Assembly: GCA_002398845.1 (NCBI GenBank)
Contig: DHBY01000052.1
Location: 13,751-77,750, forward strand
Direction of reading: 5' to 3'
DNA length: 64,000 bases
Source: Firmicutes bacterium UBA4916
GTDB lineage: Bacteria; Bacillota; Clostridia; Tissierellales; Tepidimicrobiaceae
The notes below the pieces were generated by a model. It did not search any database. It was given only the letters and a program-made list of their open reading frames with translations, and had not been told where the DNA came from. Positions 52,717 through 62,462 of this stretch are shown one piece after another. Position 1 is the stretch's first letter. Every line of letters starts with the position of its first letter. The position numbers were made by a program, and so were the translations under genes.

Positions 52717-53553
52717 TTAATTAGATATGATAAATACCTTATACAATTTTTTGAAATTAACAGCTGGTTCAATATAAATGTTCTTCATCAAATTTTCATC
52801 TTTTTTTACTACATCTGTAATTTCGCCTAAATATAAATCCTTAATAAATATTCCTCCTAATCCAGAGGTAAAAAGCTTGTCTCCTTTCATTACATCAGCT
52901 TTAGTATCGAATAGATATCCAGTTAGTTTCCCATCTACACTACCTGATATTATTCCGCCATCCTGTGTTCTGATCACTTTAAAGGAAATTTTGCTATTTT
53001 CATTGATTATAGATACTACTTTAGACCAATTGTCTCCTACTTCAGCCACTCTTCCTACTATGCCTTCTTGAATTATGTCCTCTTCAGTTTCTACAGCTTG
53101 AATGACTGTATCTCCCTTTTTTATACCATCTTTTAAACCTTTATCAATAGTAAACCCATCAAACCAATTTCCAGGCTCTTTACCAATGACTTGAGCTGAT
53201 ATTAATTTGTAATTTGTATTTTTCATAAGTTCTGCCTCGTTTTTTAAGTAATCTGATTTACCAATCAAATTCTCATAATTTCTGTTTTTTTCTTCTAATT
53301 CAGCAACCCTTATTTTTAGTTCTTTATTTTCTTCTTTCAAATTTATAATATCCTTAAAAGACACAAAAAAATTCGAAGTTTTTTTCCCTATATTATAGAA
53401 GAATTTGCTTATAGGCGCAAAAATATCCCCAACAGTTTTTTCTACTTTTGTTAATGCAATTCTCTCGCTGCTGGTTACACCAATAATAACAATTAGAATG
53501 ATAGCAACAACTGTTACTACCATTCTGTTTTTATATTTCTTAAAAAAGAACAT
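52717..53553 (-). CDS. mreC: Rod shape-determining protein MreC
   Basis: A 278-residue MreC with an N-terminal membrane helix (VVTVVAIILIVIIGVTSS), a coiled coil (IINLKEENKELKIRVAELEEKNRNYENL) and the C-terminal beta-rich domain (ISAQVIGKEPGNWFDGFTIDKGLKDGIKKGDTVI, TSGLGGIFIKDLYLGEITDV). It links MreB to penicillin-binding protein 2 on the outer side. It follows mreB by 11 bases. Confidence 0.95.
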   Translation of the reverse strand: MFFFKKYKNRMVVTVVAIILIVIIGVTSSERIALTKVEKTVGDIFAPISKFFYNIGKKTSNFFVSFKDIINLKEENKELKIRVAELEEKNRNYENLIGKSDYLKNEAELMKNTNYKLISAQVIGKEPGNWFDGFTIDKGLKDGIKKGDTVIQAVETEEDIIQEGIVGRVAEVGDNWSKVVSIINENSKISFKVIRTQDGGIISGSVDGKLTGYLFDTKADVMKGDKLFTSGLGGIFIKDLYLGEITDVVKKDENLMKNIYIEPAVNFKKLYKVFIISN

Positions 53554-53564
53554 AACATCACCAC

Positions 53565-54596
53565 TTAACCTATTCTTTTATTATTAGATAGTGTTTTTTT
53601 CAAAACTTCTATACTCTCCAAGGCCTTTCCTGTGCCAATTGCAACACAATCCAATGGATCTTCTGCTATATGGACAGGCATGCCAGTTTCATTTTTTATT
53701 AATCTATCTATTCCGTCAAGAAGTGCTCCCCCGCCAGTTAACATTATCCCTTGTTCCATAATATCTGCGGCTAGTTCAGGTGGAGTTTTTTCTAGTGTAG
53801 ATTTAATAGCCTCTAAAATATTATAGATAGGTTCCTTCATTGCTTCGTATATTTCCTTTGAGGTTATTTCTAAGGTTTTTGGTAGTCCACTAACTAAATC
53901 TCTACCTCTTATATTCATCTTGGATTCTTTATTGCTAACATTAGCAGAACCAATGGTGATTTTTATGTTTTCTGCAGTACGTTCTCCAATCATTAAACTA
54001 TATTCTTTTTTAATATAATTCACAATGGCCTCGTCTAACTCATCCCCACCTACTCTAATGGATTTACTAGTAACAATTCCACCTAATGAAATAATTGCAA
54101 CTTCTGTTGTTCCTCCTCCAATATCCACTATCATACTTCCAGTAGCTTCATGAACAGGCAACCCTGCACCAATAGCTGCAGCCATTGGTTCTTCAATAAG
54201 ATAAGCATCTCTTGCACCAGCATGAATAGCTGCTTCCTCTACTGCTCTTTTTTCGACTTCAGTTACCCCACTTGGTACGCAAACTACTACCCTTGGTTGA
54301 AATAATGAACGTTTTTGTGCAGCACGCCTTATAAAATATTTAAGCATATTTTGCGTTATATCAAAATCAGCAATAACTCCATCTCTTAAAGGTCTAATTG
54401 CTACAATGTTTCCAGGAGTCCTGCCTATCATTTTTTTTGCTTCTTCACCAACAGCTAACACTTGTTTAGTATTAGTTTGAATTGCAACTACTGATGGTTC
54501 CCTAATTACTATATCTTTACCTCTAATATAAACTAATGTATTTGCTGTTCCTAAATCAATACCCATATCCTTCGTAAATGCGCTAAATATTCCCAT
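53565..54596 (-). CDS. mreB: Rod shape-determining protein MreB (actin-like)
   Basis: A 343-residue MreB with the actin-like ATP motifs [61 protein letters not shown] and [13 protein letters not shown]. It forms short filaments that orient wall synthesis. It begins the mre run and follows radC by 26 bases; AAGGAAGG precedes the start. Confidence 0.97.
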   Translation of the reverse strand: MGIFSAFTKDMGIDLGTANTLVYIRGKDIVIREPSVVAIQTNTKQVLAVGEEAKKMIGRTPGNIVAIRPLRDGVIADFDITQNMLKYFIRRAAQKRSLFQPRVVVCVPSGVTEVEKRAVEEAAIHAGARDAYLIEEPMAAAIGAGLPVHEATGSMIVDIGGGTTEVAIISLGGIVTSKSIRVGGDELDEAIVNYIKKEYSLMIGERTAENIKITIGSANVSNKESKMNIRGRDLVSGLPKTLEITSKEIYEAMKEPIYNILEAIKSTLEKTPPELAADIMEQGIMLTGGGALLDGIDRLIKNETGMPVHIAEDPLDCVAIGTGKALESIEVLKKTLSNNKRIG

Positions 54597-54622
54597 ATAA
54601 TTTGCTCCTTCCTTTCTATCAC

Positions 54623-55330
54623 CTAAATAATATTTCTTTGTTTAAAGCTTATAAATTTATTATCACCAATTATTATATGATCTAAAACTTTAATCCCAAT
54701 TATGTTCCCTGCATCGATAAGTCTATGTGTAATATTTATGTCCTCTGTACTTGGTGTCACATCACCACTAGGGTGATTATGTATTAAAATAATTGAATTT
54801 GCAGACTTTTTAATTGCAATATTGAACACTTCCCTTGGGTGCACTATAGAAGCATTTAAATTACCTACAGATATACTTTCTATACTTATTATTTGATTTT
54901 TAGTATCTAGAATTGCAACCCTAAAATGCTCTTTTTTTAAATATCTCATCTCTTCCATCAATAATTCTGCAAGCACCGTAGGCGAATCTACTTTTATCTT
55001 GTCTTCCCCTCCACGGCTAGATATTCTCTTTCCTAACTCTATAGCTGCTAATATCTGCGCTGCTTTACAGTTTCCTATACCTTTTATACTTGTCAATTCT
55101 TCAATTGTAACACAGGATAGGTAACTAATACCACTAGCATCCATGCTAAGAAGTTTATTAGCTAAATCTATAGCTGTATCTTCTTTATGACCAGTTCTAA
55201 TGATTGTAGCTATTAACTCTGCATTGGATAAAGAGTTGACTCCATATTTACATAACTTTTCTCTCGGTCTTTCACTTAAAGGAAGATCCTTTATTGTGTA
55301 ACCTTTATTCATATTAAGATTTTCTGTCAT
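54623..55330 (-). CDS. radC: RadC-family JAB-domain protein (YsxA)
   Basis: A 235-residue RadC-type protein with an N-terminal HhH region ([54 protein letters not shown]) and the C-terminal metal site [22 protein letters not shown]. Despite the name, a direct role in DNA repair is unproven. I chose ATG at 55330; a GTG three codons earlier overlaps AGTAGGTG. maf-radC-mreBCD is the Bacillus order. Confidence 0.95.
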   Translation of the reverse strand: MTENLNMNKGYTIKDLPLSERPREKLCKYGVNSLSNAELIATIIRTGHKEDTAIDLANKLLSMDASGISYLSCVTIEELTSIKGIGNCKAAQILAAIELGKRISSRGGEDKIKVDSPTVLAELLMEEMRYLKKEHFRVAILDTKNQIISIESISVGNLNASIVHPREVFNIAIKKSANSIILIHNHPSGDVTPSTEDINITHRLIDAGNIIGIKVLDHIIIGDNKFISFKQRNII

Positions 55331-55349
55331 ACAATTCACCTACTCCTTA

Positions 55350-55931
55350 TTATAATAGTTGTATGTCAAAATACCTTTCTAGCAAAACGTCTAATTTATA
55401 CAAGGGTAAGCCTACAACGTTAAAATAACATCCATGAATTTCTTCTATTAATATACCTCCCATTCCTTGTATTCCATAGGCACCAGCCTTGTCTATATAC
55501 TCTTTTGTTTTAATATAGTTTTCTATTTTTCTATTATTAAGCTTTCTAAACTTTACAATTGTCTTTTCATAATCTATGATTTTAACATTGGAATTAGATT
55601 TTATAATACTTATACCTGTAATTACCTCATGTTTTTTATCACTTAATAACTTAAGCATATCTTTTGCATCATCTTCCCCCATAGGCTTTCCAAGAACCCT
55701 GCCTTCACAAGATACAATGGTGTCAGCACCTATAATAATTTCCCCTTGATTAAATTTACCTGCTACTTGATTAGCTTTTTCAAAAGCCAATGACATTGCA
55801 ATTTGCTCATTTGATTTATTGGTAGAAATCCTTTCTTTAATAGAAGGTTTCACTATAATAGGTTCTATATTACATTTTTTTAATAATTCCTTCCTCCTTG
55901 GAGAAGATGATGCAAGTACGACGTTTTTCAT
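55350..55931 (-). CDS. maf: Maf-family nucleoside triphosphate pyrophosphatase
   Basis: A 193-residue Maf protein with LASSSPRRKELLKKCNI, IIGADTIVSCEGRVLGKPMGEDDAKDML and GAYGIQGMGGILIEEIHGCYFNVVGLPL. These enzymes hydrolyse dTTP/UTP or modified nucleotides, and Bacillus Maf affects septation. It lies between the Gx transporter gene and radC. Confidence 0.95.
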   Translation of the reverse strand: MKNVVLASSSPRRKELLKKCNIEPIIVKPSIKERISTNKSNEQIAMSLAFEKANQVAGKFNQGEIIIGADTIVSCEGRVLGKPMGEDDAKDMLKLLSDKKHEVITGISIIKSNSNVKIIDYEKTIVKFRKLNNRKIENYIKTKEYIDKAGAYGIQGMGGILIEEIHGCYFNVVGLPLYKLDVLLERYFDIQLL

Positions 55932-55963
55932 TATATCACCTTAAGCCTTATAAAAATATAGTA

Positions 55964-56464
55964 TTAAAAAGTTTTTTTTAAATTTTTTGTTATATAAATA
56001 GATGCTAATCCTACGAAATATCCAGTAAAAAGACTAGTTAACAATAATATAGGTAAATAAGAAAATATCTTAAAATTATTCATCATTAAACTCGCAACTA
56101 GTACTTGAGCCGTATTATGAGCTACTGCTCCAAATATACTAACTCCAATTAGACTAAATATTTCTGAAAACTTATTATATATTATATACATTATTAAACA
56201 ACTTAATATTGAACCAGATAAGCTATAAAAAAGACTTGAAATACTACCTGTTGCTAAAGTGAATATAATAGATTTAAGTATCCCCACTGTTAAAGCTTCC
56301 TTAAATCCAAATATAACCAACGTAATTAAGATTACCATATTAGATAAGCCTAACTTTGCTCCAGGTGCTATAAAGGGCACAGGCATCATTGATTCAATTA
56401 TACTTAAAGCTAATCCGATAGAAACCAGTAGTGATAAAAAAATTAACTTTTTAATGCCTTTCAT
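55964..56464 (-). CDS. Gx transporter family membrane protein (Hpre_diP_synt_I)
   Basis: A 166-residue polytopic membrane protein with about five helices and the conserved APGAKLGLSNMVILITLVIFGFKEALTVGILKSI. This family, named for heptaprenyl diphosphate synthase component I but also called Gx transporter, is related in shape to ECF S-components; the substrate is unknown. It follows the NusG-II-domain gene and is typical for the neighbourhood of rnf and apbE in clostridia. Confidence 0.88.
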   Translation of the reverse strand: MKGIKKLIFLSLLVSIGLALSIIESMMPVPFIAPGAKLGLSNMVILITLVIFGFKEALTVGILKSIIFTLATGSISSLFYSLSGSILSCLIMYIIYNKFSEIFSLIGVSIFGAVAHNTAQVLVASLMMNNFKIFSYLPILLLTSLFTGYFVGLASIYITKNLKKTF

Positions 56465-56480
56465 GGTTATACTCCACCTT

Positions 56481-56861
56481 CTAATGGCTTATATAATCTA
56501 CATCCCTTTCATTATCTAAACCTTTTATCTCAATAACAAGCCTATTTGGTAGGCAAACAATAATCTCTCCAATTTTAGATATATAGCCTTGTTTTACATC
56601 TAACTTATCAGGACAATCTGCCTCTATTACTCTGACCTTTTCATCTCCAATTTCAATTAGATTATATCCATATTTCGTATTTATAGGAATAGTTTTACCA
56701 ATTATATTTTTATCAAATATTATCTCCTTTATCTCTTCACCATCAACTTGTATGCTTATATACTTTTCATTATAATTAAAAACAAACTTTTTTATATAAA
56801 TTAAGGATGCTAGGCTAATGATTACAATAAAAATTATTAAATATTTATCACCTTTTGTCAA
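56481..56861 (-). CDS. NusG domain II-containing protein
   Basis: A 126-residue protein with one N-terminal membrane helix (YLIIFIVIISLASLIYIKKF) and an extracytoplasmic NusG-II domain (ADCPDKLDVKQGYISKIGEIIVCLPNRLVIEI). It is not a transcription factor: only the second NusG-like fold is present, here exported. Such proteins occur with Gx transporters and near flavin-transfer or Rnf genes, but their role is unknown. I use the TTG at 56861 with AAGGGTG upstream rather than the GTG inside that site. Confidence 0.88.
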   Translation of the reverse strand: MTKGDKYLIIFIVIISLASLIYIKKFVFNYNEKYISIQVDGEEIKEIIFDKNIIGKTIPINTKYGYNLIEIGDEKVRVIEADCPDKLDVKQGYISKIGEIIVCLPNRLVIEIKGLDNERDVDYISH

Positions 56862-56909
56862 TATTTTCACCCTTTAAATTTAGATATTAATTCTATGCAT
56901 ATCATAATT

Positions 56910-56938
56910 AGTTTATCATTTATACTTTTCATTTACAA
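56910..56938 (-). promoter_or_regulatory. Possible promoter of the NusG-II/Gx/maf group
   Basis: On the minus strand TTGTAA (56933-56938) and TAAACT (56910-56915), 17 bases apart, 49 bases upstream of the start codon. The -10 match is moderate. The rest of this 246-base gap holds the rnf terminator and AT-rich sequence. Confidence 0.5.
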
Positions 56939-57083
56939 GCAAGAATTAAATTCAAATCTAAAATTGTAAAATAATAATCTTTACTACAATATTTTGCAAT
57001 TTTATAGAATTTATTAATACTATTATTCATAATCATAAATTTTCTACGTATCCTTACCTTGTATATTATAAAGGAATTCTTAA

Positions 57084-57114
57084 TAAAATAAAAGAGCCTA
57101 ATTATAGGCTCTTT
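57084..57114 (-). terminator. Terminator of the rnf operon
   Basis: Ten-base stem AAAGAGCCTA/TAGGCTCTTT (57091-57100 with 57105-57114) and four-base loop, directly after the rnfB stop, followed on the minus strand by TTATTTTATT. Confidence 0.85.
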
Positions 57115-57116
57115 TA

Positions 57117-57932
57117 TTATTGATTAGCTGCTTTATCTTTTCCTAAACTAGACCAAATAGCTTTTGTAGGACATTTTTCTGCACATATTCCACAATTAAT
57201 ACATTTTTCATAGTTAATTTTTGCTAAATTATTTTCAAATATAAAAGCATCCTGAGGGCAATTTTTTACGCACATTTGGCATCCAATACATCCAGTGCTA
57301 CACTTAGACCTTACCATTTTCCCTGAGTCATTGCTTTTACATTTAACTATCACTTCTTGTTCATAAGGTACTAGTTCTATTATTCCCTTTGGACAAGCAT
57401 CTATACAAGCTTTACATGATACACATTTTTCCTTATCTATAATTGCAATTCCGCCTACAATACTAATTGCATTAAATTCACAAGCGTCTTTGCAGGTACC
57501 GCAGCCTAAACATCCATAGGAACAAGATTTGCTCCCTCCTGCTAGTATATTTTGTGCCCTGCAGTCCTTTATTCCATTATATACATATTTTTCTTTTGCC
57601 TTACTACAATCTCCTTGACATAAAACAGCTGCCACATATCTTACTGTATCTACTGCATTTACGCCCATAATGTCAGCTACTTTCTCAGCTACAGGCTTGC
57701 CTCCAACATTACATCCATTTACTGGTGCCTTGCCTGCTGCTATAGCTGCCGCTAATCCATCACAACCTGGAAATCCGCAAGCACCGCAGTTAGCACCAGG
57801 TAAAGATTTCCTTATCTCTTCAACTTTAGGGTCTACTTCCACAGAAAAAACCTTAGATGCTAAGGAAAGGACTACTCCAAATAAAAGTCCTAACCCCCCC
57901 AATACAATTATTGGATATATTATTCCATTCAT
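57117..57932 (-). CDS. rnfB: Rnf complex subunit RnfB (ferredoxin-binding iron-sulfur subunit)
   Basis: A 271-residue RnfB. An N-terminal membrane helix is followed by the four-cysteine motif GANCGACGFPGCDG and then ferredoxin-type clusters (CLGCGTCKDACEF, CVSCKACIDACPKG, CIGCQMCVKNCPQ, CINCGICAEKCPTK). It accepts electrons from reduced ferredoxin. It is the last gene of the rnfCDGEAB operon, 11 bases after rnfA. Confidence 0.97.
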   Translation of the reverse strand: MNGIIYPIIVLGGLGLLFGVVLSLASKVFSVEVDPKVEEIRKSLPGANCGACGFPGCDGLAAAIAAGKAPVNGCNVGGKPVAEKVADIMGVNAVDTVRYVAAVLCQGDCSKAKEKYVYNGIKDCRAQNILAGGSKSCSYGCLGCGTCKDACEFNAISIVGGIAIIDKEKCVSCKACIDACPKGIIELVPYEQEVIVKCKSNDSGKMVRSKCSTGCIGCQMCVKNCPQDAFIFENNLAKINYEKCINCGICAEKCPTKAIWSSLGKDKAANQ

Positions 57933-57943
57933 TTTATTACCTC

Positions 57944-58516
57944 CTATACAAGCCCATTAAATCCTAAAAATGCTATAGACATAAGGCCTGCTGTTATTAA
58001 TGCAATTGGGAAACCTTCTAAAGCTTCTGGTATATCAATTAATTCAAATTTTTCTCTTATGCCTGCCATAAGTACTAATGCTAGGCTAAATCCAACAGAA
58101 GCCCCAAAGGCATTAAAAATTGTTTGAATTAGATTGTATCCTTCTTGTATATTTAATATGGCTACTCCAAGTACTATACAATTAGTTGTAATCAATGGAA
58201 GATAAACTCCTAAAGCACTATATAAAGTAGGGCTGGTTTTCTTCATAACCATTTCAACAAATTGTACCAATGCTGCTATAACTAAAATAAATACAATAGT
58301 CTGTAGATACTCTAATCCTAACTTATCCAAAACTGATTTTTGAATTATATAAGTTATTATTGAAGATAATGTAACTACAAAAGTTACTGCAATCCCCATG
58401 CCTGTTGCTGTTTCTGTTTTATTAGACACGCCTAAAAACGGACATATACCTAAAAAACGTGATAATACAAAGTTATTGACAAATATGGTACTAATCAATA
58501 TAGTAAATAGGCTCAT
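57944..58516 (-). CDS. rnfA: Rnf complex subunit RnfA
   Basis: A 190-residue membrane subunit with six helices. It begins [30 protein letters not shown], where the Cys in FLGICPFLG is one of the two that hold an iron-sulfur site with RnfE, and has [15 protein letters not shown] with the second conserved Cys. It forms half of the symmetric RnfA/RnfE pair in the membrane. Confidence 0.97.
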   Translation of the reverse strand: MSLFTILISTIFVNNFVLSRFLGICPFLGVSNKTETATGMGIAVTFVVTLSSIITYIIQKSVLDKLGLEYLQTIVFILVIAALVQFVEMVMKKTSPTLYSALGVYLPLITTNCIVLGVAILNIQEGYNLIQTIFNAFGASVGFSLALVLMAGIREKFELIDIPEALEGFPIALITAGLMSIAFLGFNGLV

Positions 58517-58529
58517 CTAGCTCCCTCCT

Positions 58530-59138
58530 TTAATTAGCTTCAGCTGCGGCCTTTTTCTTTCTAACAGTATTAAAAATCGCTATCAATATTCCAAGCAAAA
58601 TAAATGCTCCTGGTGGCATAATAAATATTAAAGCTGGCTCAAAAGCAGGTCCAAATAATTGTTTACCAAATATACTACCGGCTCCTATTATTTCCCTTAG
58701 GCTACCCAATATTAATAATGCTAGAGTATATCCAAGTCCCATACCTAGACCATCTACTATAGATGGGATAACTCCATTTTTTGAAGCAAAGGCTTCTGCC
58801 CTTGCTAAGATAATACAGTTAACTACTATTAATGGGATAAATATTCCTAAAGCACTGTATAAATCTTGAGTATATGCCTTCATAAACATTTCCACTATAG
58901 TAACAAAGGTTGCAATAACCACAACAAAAGCTGGTATACGGATTTTATCTGGAATCACTTTTCTAAGAAGCGATATTACAAAGTTAGAACCAATTAATAC
59001 ACCAGTTACGGCTAAACCCATTGCCAAGCCATTTTTAGCTGAAGTTGATACTGCTAAAGCTGAACACATACCTATTAATTGAACAAATATAGGGTTTTCT
59101 TTTATTAATCCATTATAAAAAACTTTGGATAACTTCAA
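58530..59138 (-). CDS. rnfE: Rnf complex subunit RnfE
   Basis: A 202-residue six-helix membrane subunit related to RnfA by duplication. It starts KLSKVFYNGLIKENPIFVQLIGMCSALAVS, with conserved Cys residues in IGMCSAL and PLIVVNCIILARAEAFAS. With RnfA it carries electrons across the membrane and takes part in ion movement. It lies 13 bases upstream of rnfA, and rnfG ends 14 bases before it. Confidence 0.97.
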   Translation of the reverse strand: MKLSKVFYNGLIKENPIFVQLIGMCSALAVSTSAKNGLAMGLAVTGVLIGSNFVISLLRKVIPDKIRIPAFVVVIATFVTIVEMFMKAYTQDLYSALGIFIPLIVVNCIILARAEAFASKNGVIPSIVDGLGMGLGYTLALLILGSLREIIGAGSIFGKQLFGPAFEPALIFIMPPGAFILLGILIAIFNTVRKKKAAAEAN

Positions 59139-59152
59139 TCTTTACACCTCCA

Positions 59153-59728
59153 TCAATTAGCTAACTTTGAATTGTATATTTCACTTACAATATTTACACC
59201 ATCAACAACTGCAGTAGTTGTAATAGTAGCACCGGTAAGAGCTTGTACTTCATTATCGCTCTCAGGCTTTTTAACTGCATTTAACTCTTTATCTACAGGT
59301 TTATTCTTAAAGGAATCAGAAAAATATGGCTTAGTCGCATTTCCTCCAAGACCTGGTGTTTCTCCGTTATTTAAAATTTTAATTCCTGTTATTTTCCCAT
59401 CTGTTGATACACCTGTCATAAATTCTATTTCTCCACCATAACCATTTACCTTCATTTTAACTGTATATCCTTCTAAATCATTTTTATTATGTCCTTCATA
59501 TATTTCAATAATATTAGGATATTCACTTTTTATTTCTTCCATCTTTCCTTCCTCTAATGGTTCAAATTTATCCCCTTGAGGTAGTATTTCTTTTTTAGCT
59601 AAATCATCTTTAAGAGCATCAGCTTCTGCTATTTTAGGTGTAGTTATATTGTTTGAAACAGCCAAAATAGATGCAGAAATAACAGTTATAATAAATAGTA
59701 TTAAACCTAATTTTAACGTTTCATTCAT
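59153..59728 (-). CDS. rnfG: Rnf complex subunit RnfG (FMN-binding)
   Basis: A 191-residue subunit with one N-terminal helix (LGLILFIITVISASILAVS) and an extracytoplasmic FMN-binding domain. The flavinylation motif ALTGATITT holds the Thr that ApbE modifies. NGETPGLGGNAT is also typical. The gene adjoins rnfD without a gap. apbE is encoded at 45916-46968. Confidence 0.96.
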   Translation of the reverse strand: MNETLKLGLILFIITVISASILAVSNNITTPKIAEADALKDDLAKKEILPQGDKFEPLEEGKMEEIKSEYPNIIEIYEGHNKNDLEGYTVKMKVNGYGGEIEFMTGVSTDGKITGIKILNNGETPGLGGNATKPYFSDSFKNKPVDKELNAVKKPESDNEVQALTGATITTTAVVDGVNIVSEIYNSKLAN

Positions 59729-60712
59729 TTACTTCACCTCCCCAAATACTTTAGGGGTTGTAAACTTCTCTATTAAAGGAGTAGCAATATTCATCAACAA
59801 TATTGAATAGGATACTCCTTCTGGAAACCCACCTTTTACTCTAATGAGTGCAGTAAGTATCCCAGCTCCAATTCCAAATATAACTCTCCCCATAGGTGTT
59901 ACTGGCGAAGAAGCATAATCAGTAGCCATATAAAAAGCTCCTAATATTAATCCACCACCTAATATATGGTATGGCAATAATTCAGTTTCAACTCCCAATA
60001 ATAATAGCATAATAAAGGTTGTACCAATATAGAATACTGGAATCTTCCAATCAATAACCTGTCTAATTATTAAATATGCTGCTCCAATCAATAATAACAA
60101 TGAAGAAGTTTCTCCTATAGCGCCAGGAATATTACCTATGAACATATCCATTAACTTTGGTAATTCTGACCCTGCAGCTGTTCCATGTTTCATTATTGCC
60201 AAAGGCGTAGCTGATGCAACTACATCTGGTCTTGTGCCAGTGAAAGTTGACATATGAGTTGGCCATGATGTTAAAAGCATAGCCCTAGCTGCTAATGCTG
60301 GGTTCATAAAGTTTGAACCTAAACCGCCAAAAAATTGCTTTACAATAATAATTGCAAAAGCAGTACCCATTATAGGCAACCACCAAGGTGCTGATGCTGG
60401 CAAGTTAAATGCAATCAATATACCTGTTATAACTGCAGATAAATCATTTATCGTAACTGGCTTTTTAAAAGCTTTTTGAGTTACAGCTTCAAAAAATACA
60501 GATGAAGCTATAGAAATTAGTATTAGTTTCAATGCATTTAATCCAAAGAAATATACACTACCTATAGCAGCTGGTGTAAGTGCTATTATTACATCTAGCA
60601 TTATCCTCTGTATAGATTCGTTAGATCTTATATGAGGAGATGAAGAAACTAACAACATATTTTCTAAAGCAGCATCTTTTGCTTTAGAAGTGTTTAATAC
60701 TTTACTATCCAT
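59729..60712 (-). CDS. rnfD: Rnf complex subunit RnfD (FMN-binding membrane subunit)
   Basis: A 327-residue membrane protein with about nine to ten helices. Conserved parts are SSPHIRSNESIQRIMLDVIIALTPA, FGGLGSNFMNPALAARAMLL, the covalent-flavin Thr region VVASATPLAI, and YMATDYASSPVTPMGRVIFGIG. It is the ion-conducting subunit, related to NqrB. The rnfG gene follows directly after its stop codon. Confidence 0.96.
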   Translation of the reverse strand: MDSKVLNTSKAKDAALENMLLVSSSPHIRSNESIQRIMLDVIIALTPAAIGSVYFFGLNALKLILISIASSVFFEAVTQKAFKKPVTINDLSAVITGILIAFNLPASAPWWLPIMGTAFAIIIVKQFFGGLGSNFMNPALAARAMLLTSWPTHMSTFTGTRPDVVASATPLAIMKHGTAAGSELPKLMDMFIGNIPGAIGETSSLLLLIGAAYLIIRQVIDWKIPVFYIGTTFIMLLLLGVETELLPYHILGGGLILGAFYMATDYASSPVTPMGRVIFGIGAGILTALIRVKGGFPEGVSYSILLMNIATPLIEKFTTPKVFGEVK

Positions 60713-60727
60713 TTCATATCCCCCTAT

Positions 60728-62062
60728 CTACTTTGCTTTCTTTCTTTTTGCAATTATTTCCCTTTTAGCCACTCTAATAGATTCTGCTAGAGGCCTTTTG
60801 GCTGGGCATACATATGAGCATGACCCACATTCAACACAATCTAAAACATGGAATTTTTCTGTTTTATCAAACTTTCCTCTTAAAGAATAGTTGCTCAAAT
60901 ACAATGGTTGTAGATTTACTGGACACACATCCACGCATCTACCGCATCTAATACAAGGTCCCATGGGGATAGGTTTTGCTTCTTCTTCTGTTAATACCAG
61001 TATTCCTCCTGAACCTTTTATAACTGGTACTTCAATAGTATATTGGCTTAATCCCATCATAGGTCCACCCATGATTATTTTCCCAGGAGCCCCCTCATTA
61101 AAGCCTCCACATTGTTCAATAACATCTTTAAATGAAGTTCCTATTTTTACAATAAGGTTTTTAGGTTCTTTAATACCGCTGCCTGTTATGGTTACTGCCC
61201 TTTCATACAAAGGTTTTCCTTCTATTATAGCTTCTGCTATAGCCTTTGTCGTTGAGATATTACTTACTACAGCTCCTACATCCATTGGCAAGCCTCCAGA
61301 TGGAACTATTCGCCCTAATGTAACATTGATTAATCTTTTTTCATCTCCTTGTGGATATTTAGGCCTTAAGGAAATAATAGTAATATTCTTTTCATTTTTA
61401 CTTGCATCCATCAATGCTTCTATAGCATTAGGTTTATTACTTTCTATACCGATAATTCCTTTTTCTGCTCCTACTGCCTTCATAATTGCTTTTAATCCAA
61501 ATACTATTTTCTTAGGTTCTTCCACCATTAATCTATGATCTGCTGTCAAATATGGCTCACACTCTGCTCCATTGATAATAATGGTATCAATCTTCTTATC
61601 GGAAGGAGGAGATAGTTTAACATGGGTTGGAAATCCTGCCCCCCCCATTCCAGTAATACCTGCTTCTTTAATAATTCCAATGATCTCCTTAGATGATAAT
61701 TCTTCTAAGCTTCCTTTTGGCTTTACGGATTCATGTATTTCATTCTTTCCATCGGATTCTATCACAACACAATTTACAGTAAGACCAGTAGGAATAGCCA
61801 TTGGTGTAATACTTTTAACTGTACCTGAAATAGATGAATGAACTGGTGCTGATACAAAAGCTTGGGATTCCCCAATTTTTTGACCAACCTTTACTGTATC
61901 TCCTACCTTAACTAATGGCTCACATGGTGCACCAGTGTGTTGATGGAGTGGAATTGCTACAATTTCTGGCTCCATGGCTCGCTCTAATGGAAGTTTTTCT
62001 GTTAATTCCTTATGATGTGGCACATTCACCCCACCTTTAAAAGTGAGATCCTTTAACTTCAT
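60728..62062 (-). CDS. rnfC: Rnf complex subunit RnfC (NADH-binding)
   Basis: A 444-residue RnfC with an N-terminal barrel-like region (FKGGVNVPHHKELTEKLP, HQHTGAPCEPLVKVGDTV), the NADH/FMN binding domain (GITGMGGAGFPTHVKLSP, INGAECEPYLTADHRLM) and two ferredoxin-type clusters (CIRCGRCVDVCPVNLQP, CVECGSCSYVCPAKRP). It passes electrons to NAD. ATG at 62062 is used with AGAGGTGG upstream. It is the first gene of the operon. The complex couples ferredoxin oxidation with NAD reduction to Na+ or H+ export. Confidence 0.97.
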   Translation of the reverse strand: MKLKDLTFKGGVNVPHHKELTEKLPLERAMEPEIVAIPLHQHTGAPCEPLVKVGDTVKVGQKIGESQAFVSAPVHSSISGTVKSITPMAIPTGLTVNCVVIESDGKNEIHESVKPKGSLEELSSKEIIGIIKEAGITGMGGAGFPTHVKLSPPSDKKIDTIIINGAECEPYLTADHRLMVEEPKKIVFGLKAIMKAVGAEKGIIGIESNKPNAIEALMDASKNEKNITIISLRPKYPQGDEKRLINVTLGRIVPSGGLPMDVGAVVSNISTTKAIAEAIIEGKPLYERAVTITGSGIKEPKNLIVKIGTSFKDVIEQCGGFNEGAPGKIIMGGPMMGLSQYTIEVPVIKGSGGILVLTEEEAKPIPMGPCIRCGRCVDVCPVNLQPLYLSNYSLRGKFDKTEKFHVLDCVECGSCSYVCPAKRPLAESIRVAKREIIAKRKKAK

Positions 62063-62071
62063 CCTTTCCAC

Positions 62072-62262
62072 CTCTTTTTCTATTCTTTAGTTATTAAAAT
62101 AATAAAAGCATCGGTTGATATAATTTAAATAAACAAAGGAGACCTTTGTTTAAACTCATTTAAGGAAAAGTTAAAACTAAATAAATTTTCCCTCCCAATC
62201 AATTATAAATAAGCCCTGTTAAAACGGGCTTATACTACTCTTTTCTATTTTTTATTATAACA
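62072..62262 (-). promoter_or_regulatory. Leader region and possible promoter of the rnf operon
   Basis: On the minus strand a perfect TATAAT with a TATACA box 17 bases upstream lies near 62255-62280. The leader contains a hairpin ATAAGCCC/GGGCTTAT (62209-62233), a GGGAGGGAAAA segment that can pair with TTTTCC downstream, and a nine-base hairpin AAACAAAGG/CCTTTGTTT (62131-62151). The first hairpin could alternatively end dinB transcripts. No known riboswitch motif was recognised. The remainder of the 390-base gap is AT-rich spacer. Confidence 0.45.
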
Positions 62263-62462
62263 CTATTTTTAGGCTATGTATACCCTATATACGTACTGAG
62301 ATTTTTTTAACAATCCCCTAACATAGCACGGTATCGGTGTTGTTTCTAAGGTCAATACTTGAATTTAAGTTGTCCCATTTCCTTAATATTTATATAAATA
62401 TGCTTTTTTTCACTAAATTATAGTAATTATTGTGAAATAACCAACATTCTTTAGCTTTGTCA

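Noticed and set aside
60891..61538. 215-codon open frame on the plus strand opposite rnfC
   Set aside because: It mirrors codon structure of rnfC, has no ribosome site and no protein-like pattern.
62072..62462. FMN or other known riboswitch before rnfC
   Set aside because: None of the conserved motifs of known riboswitch classes was recognised.
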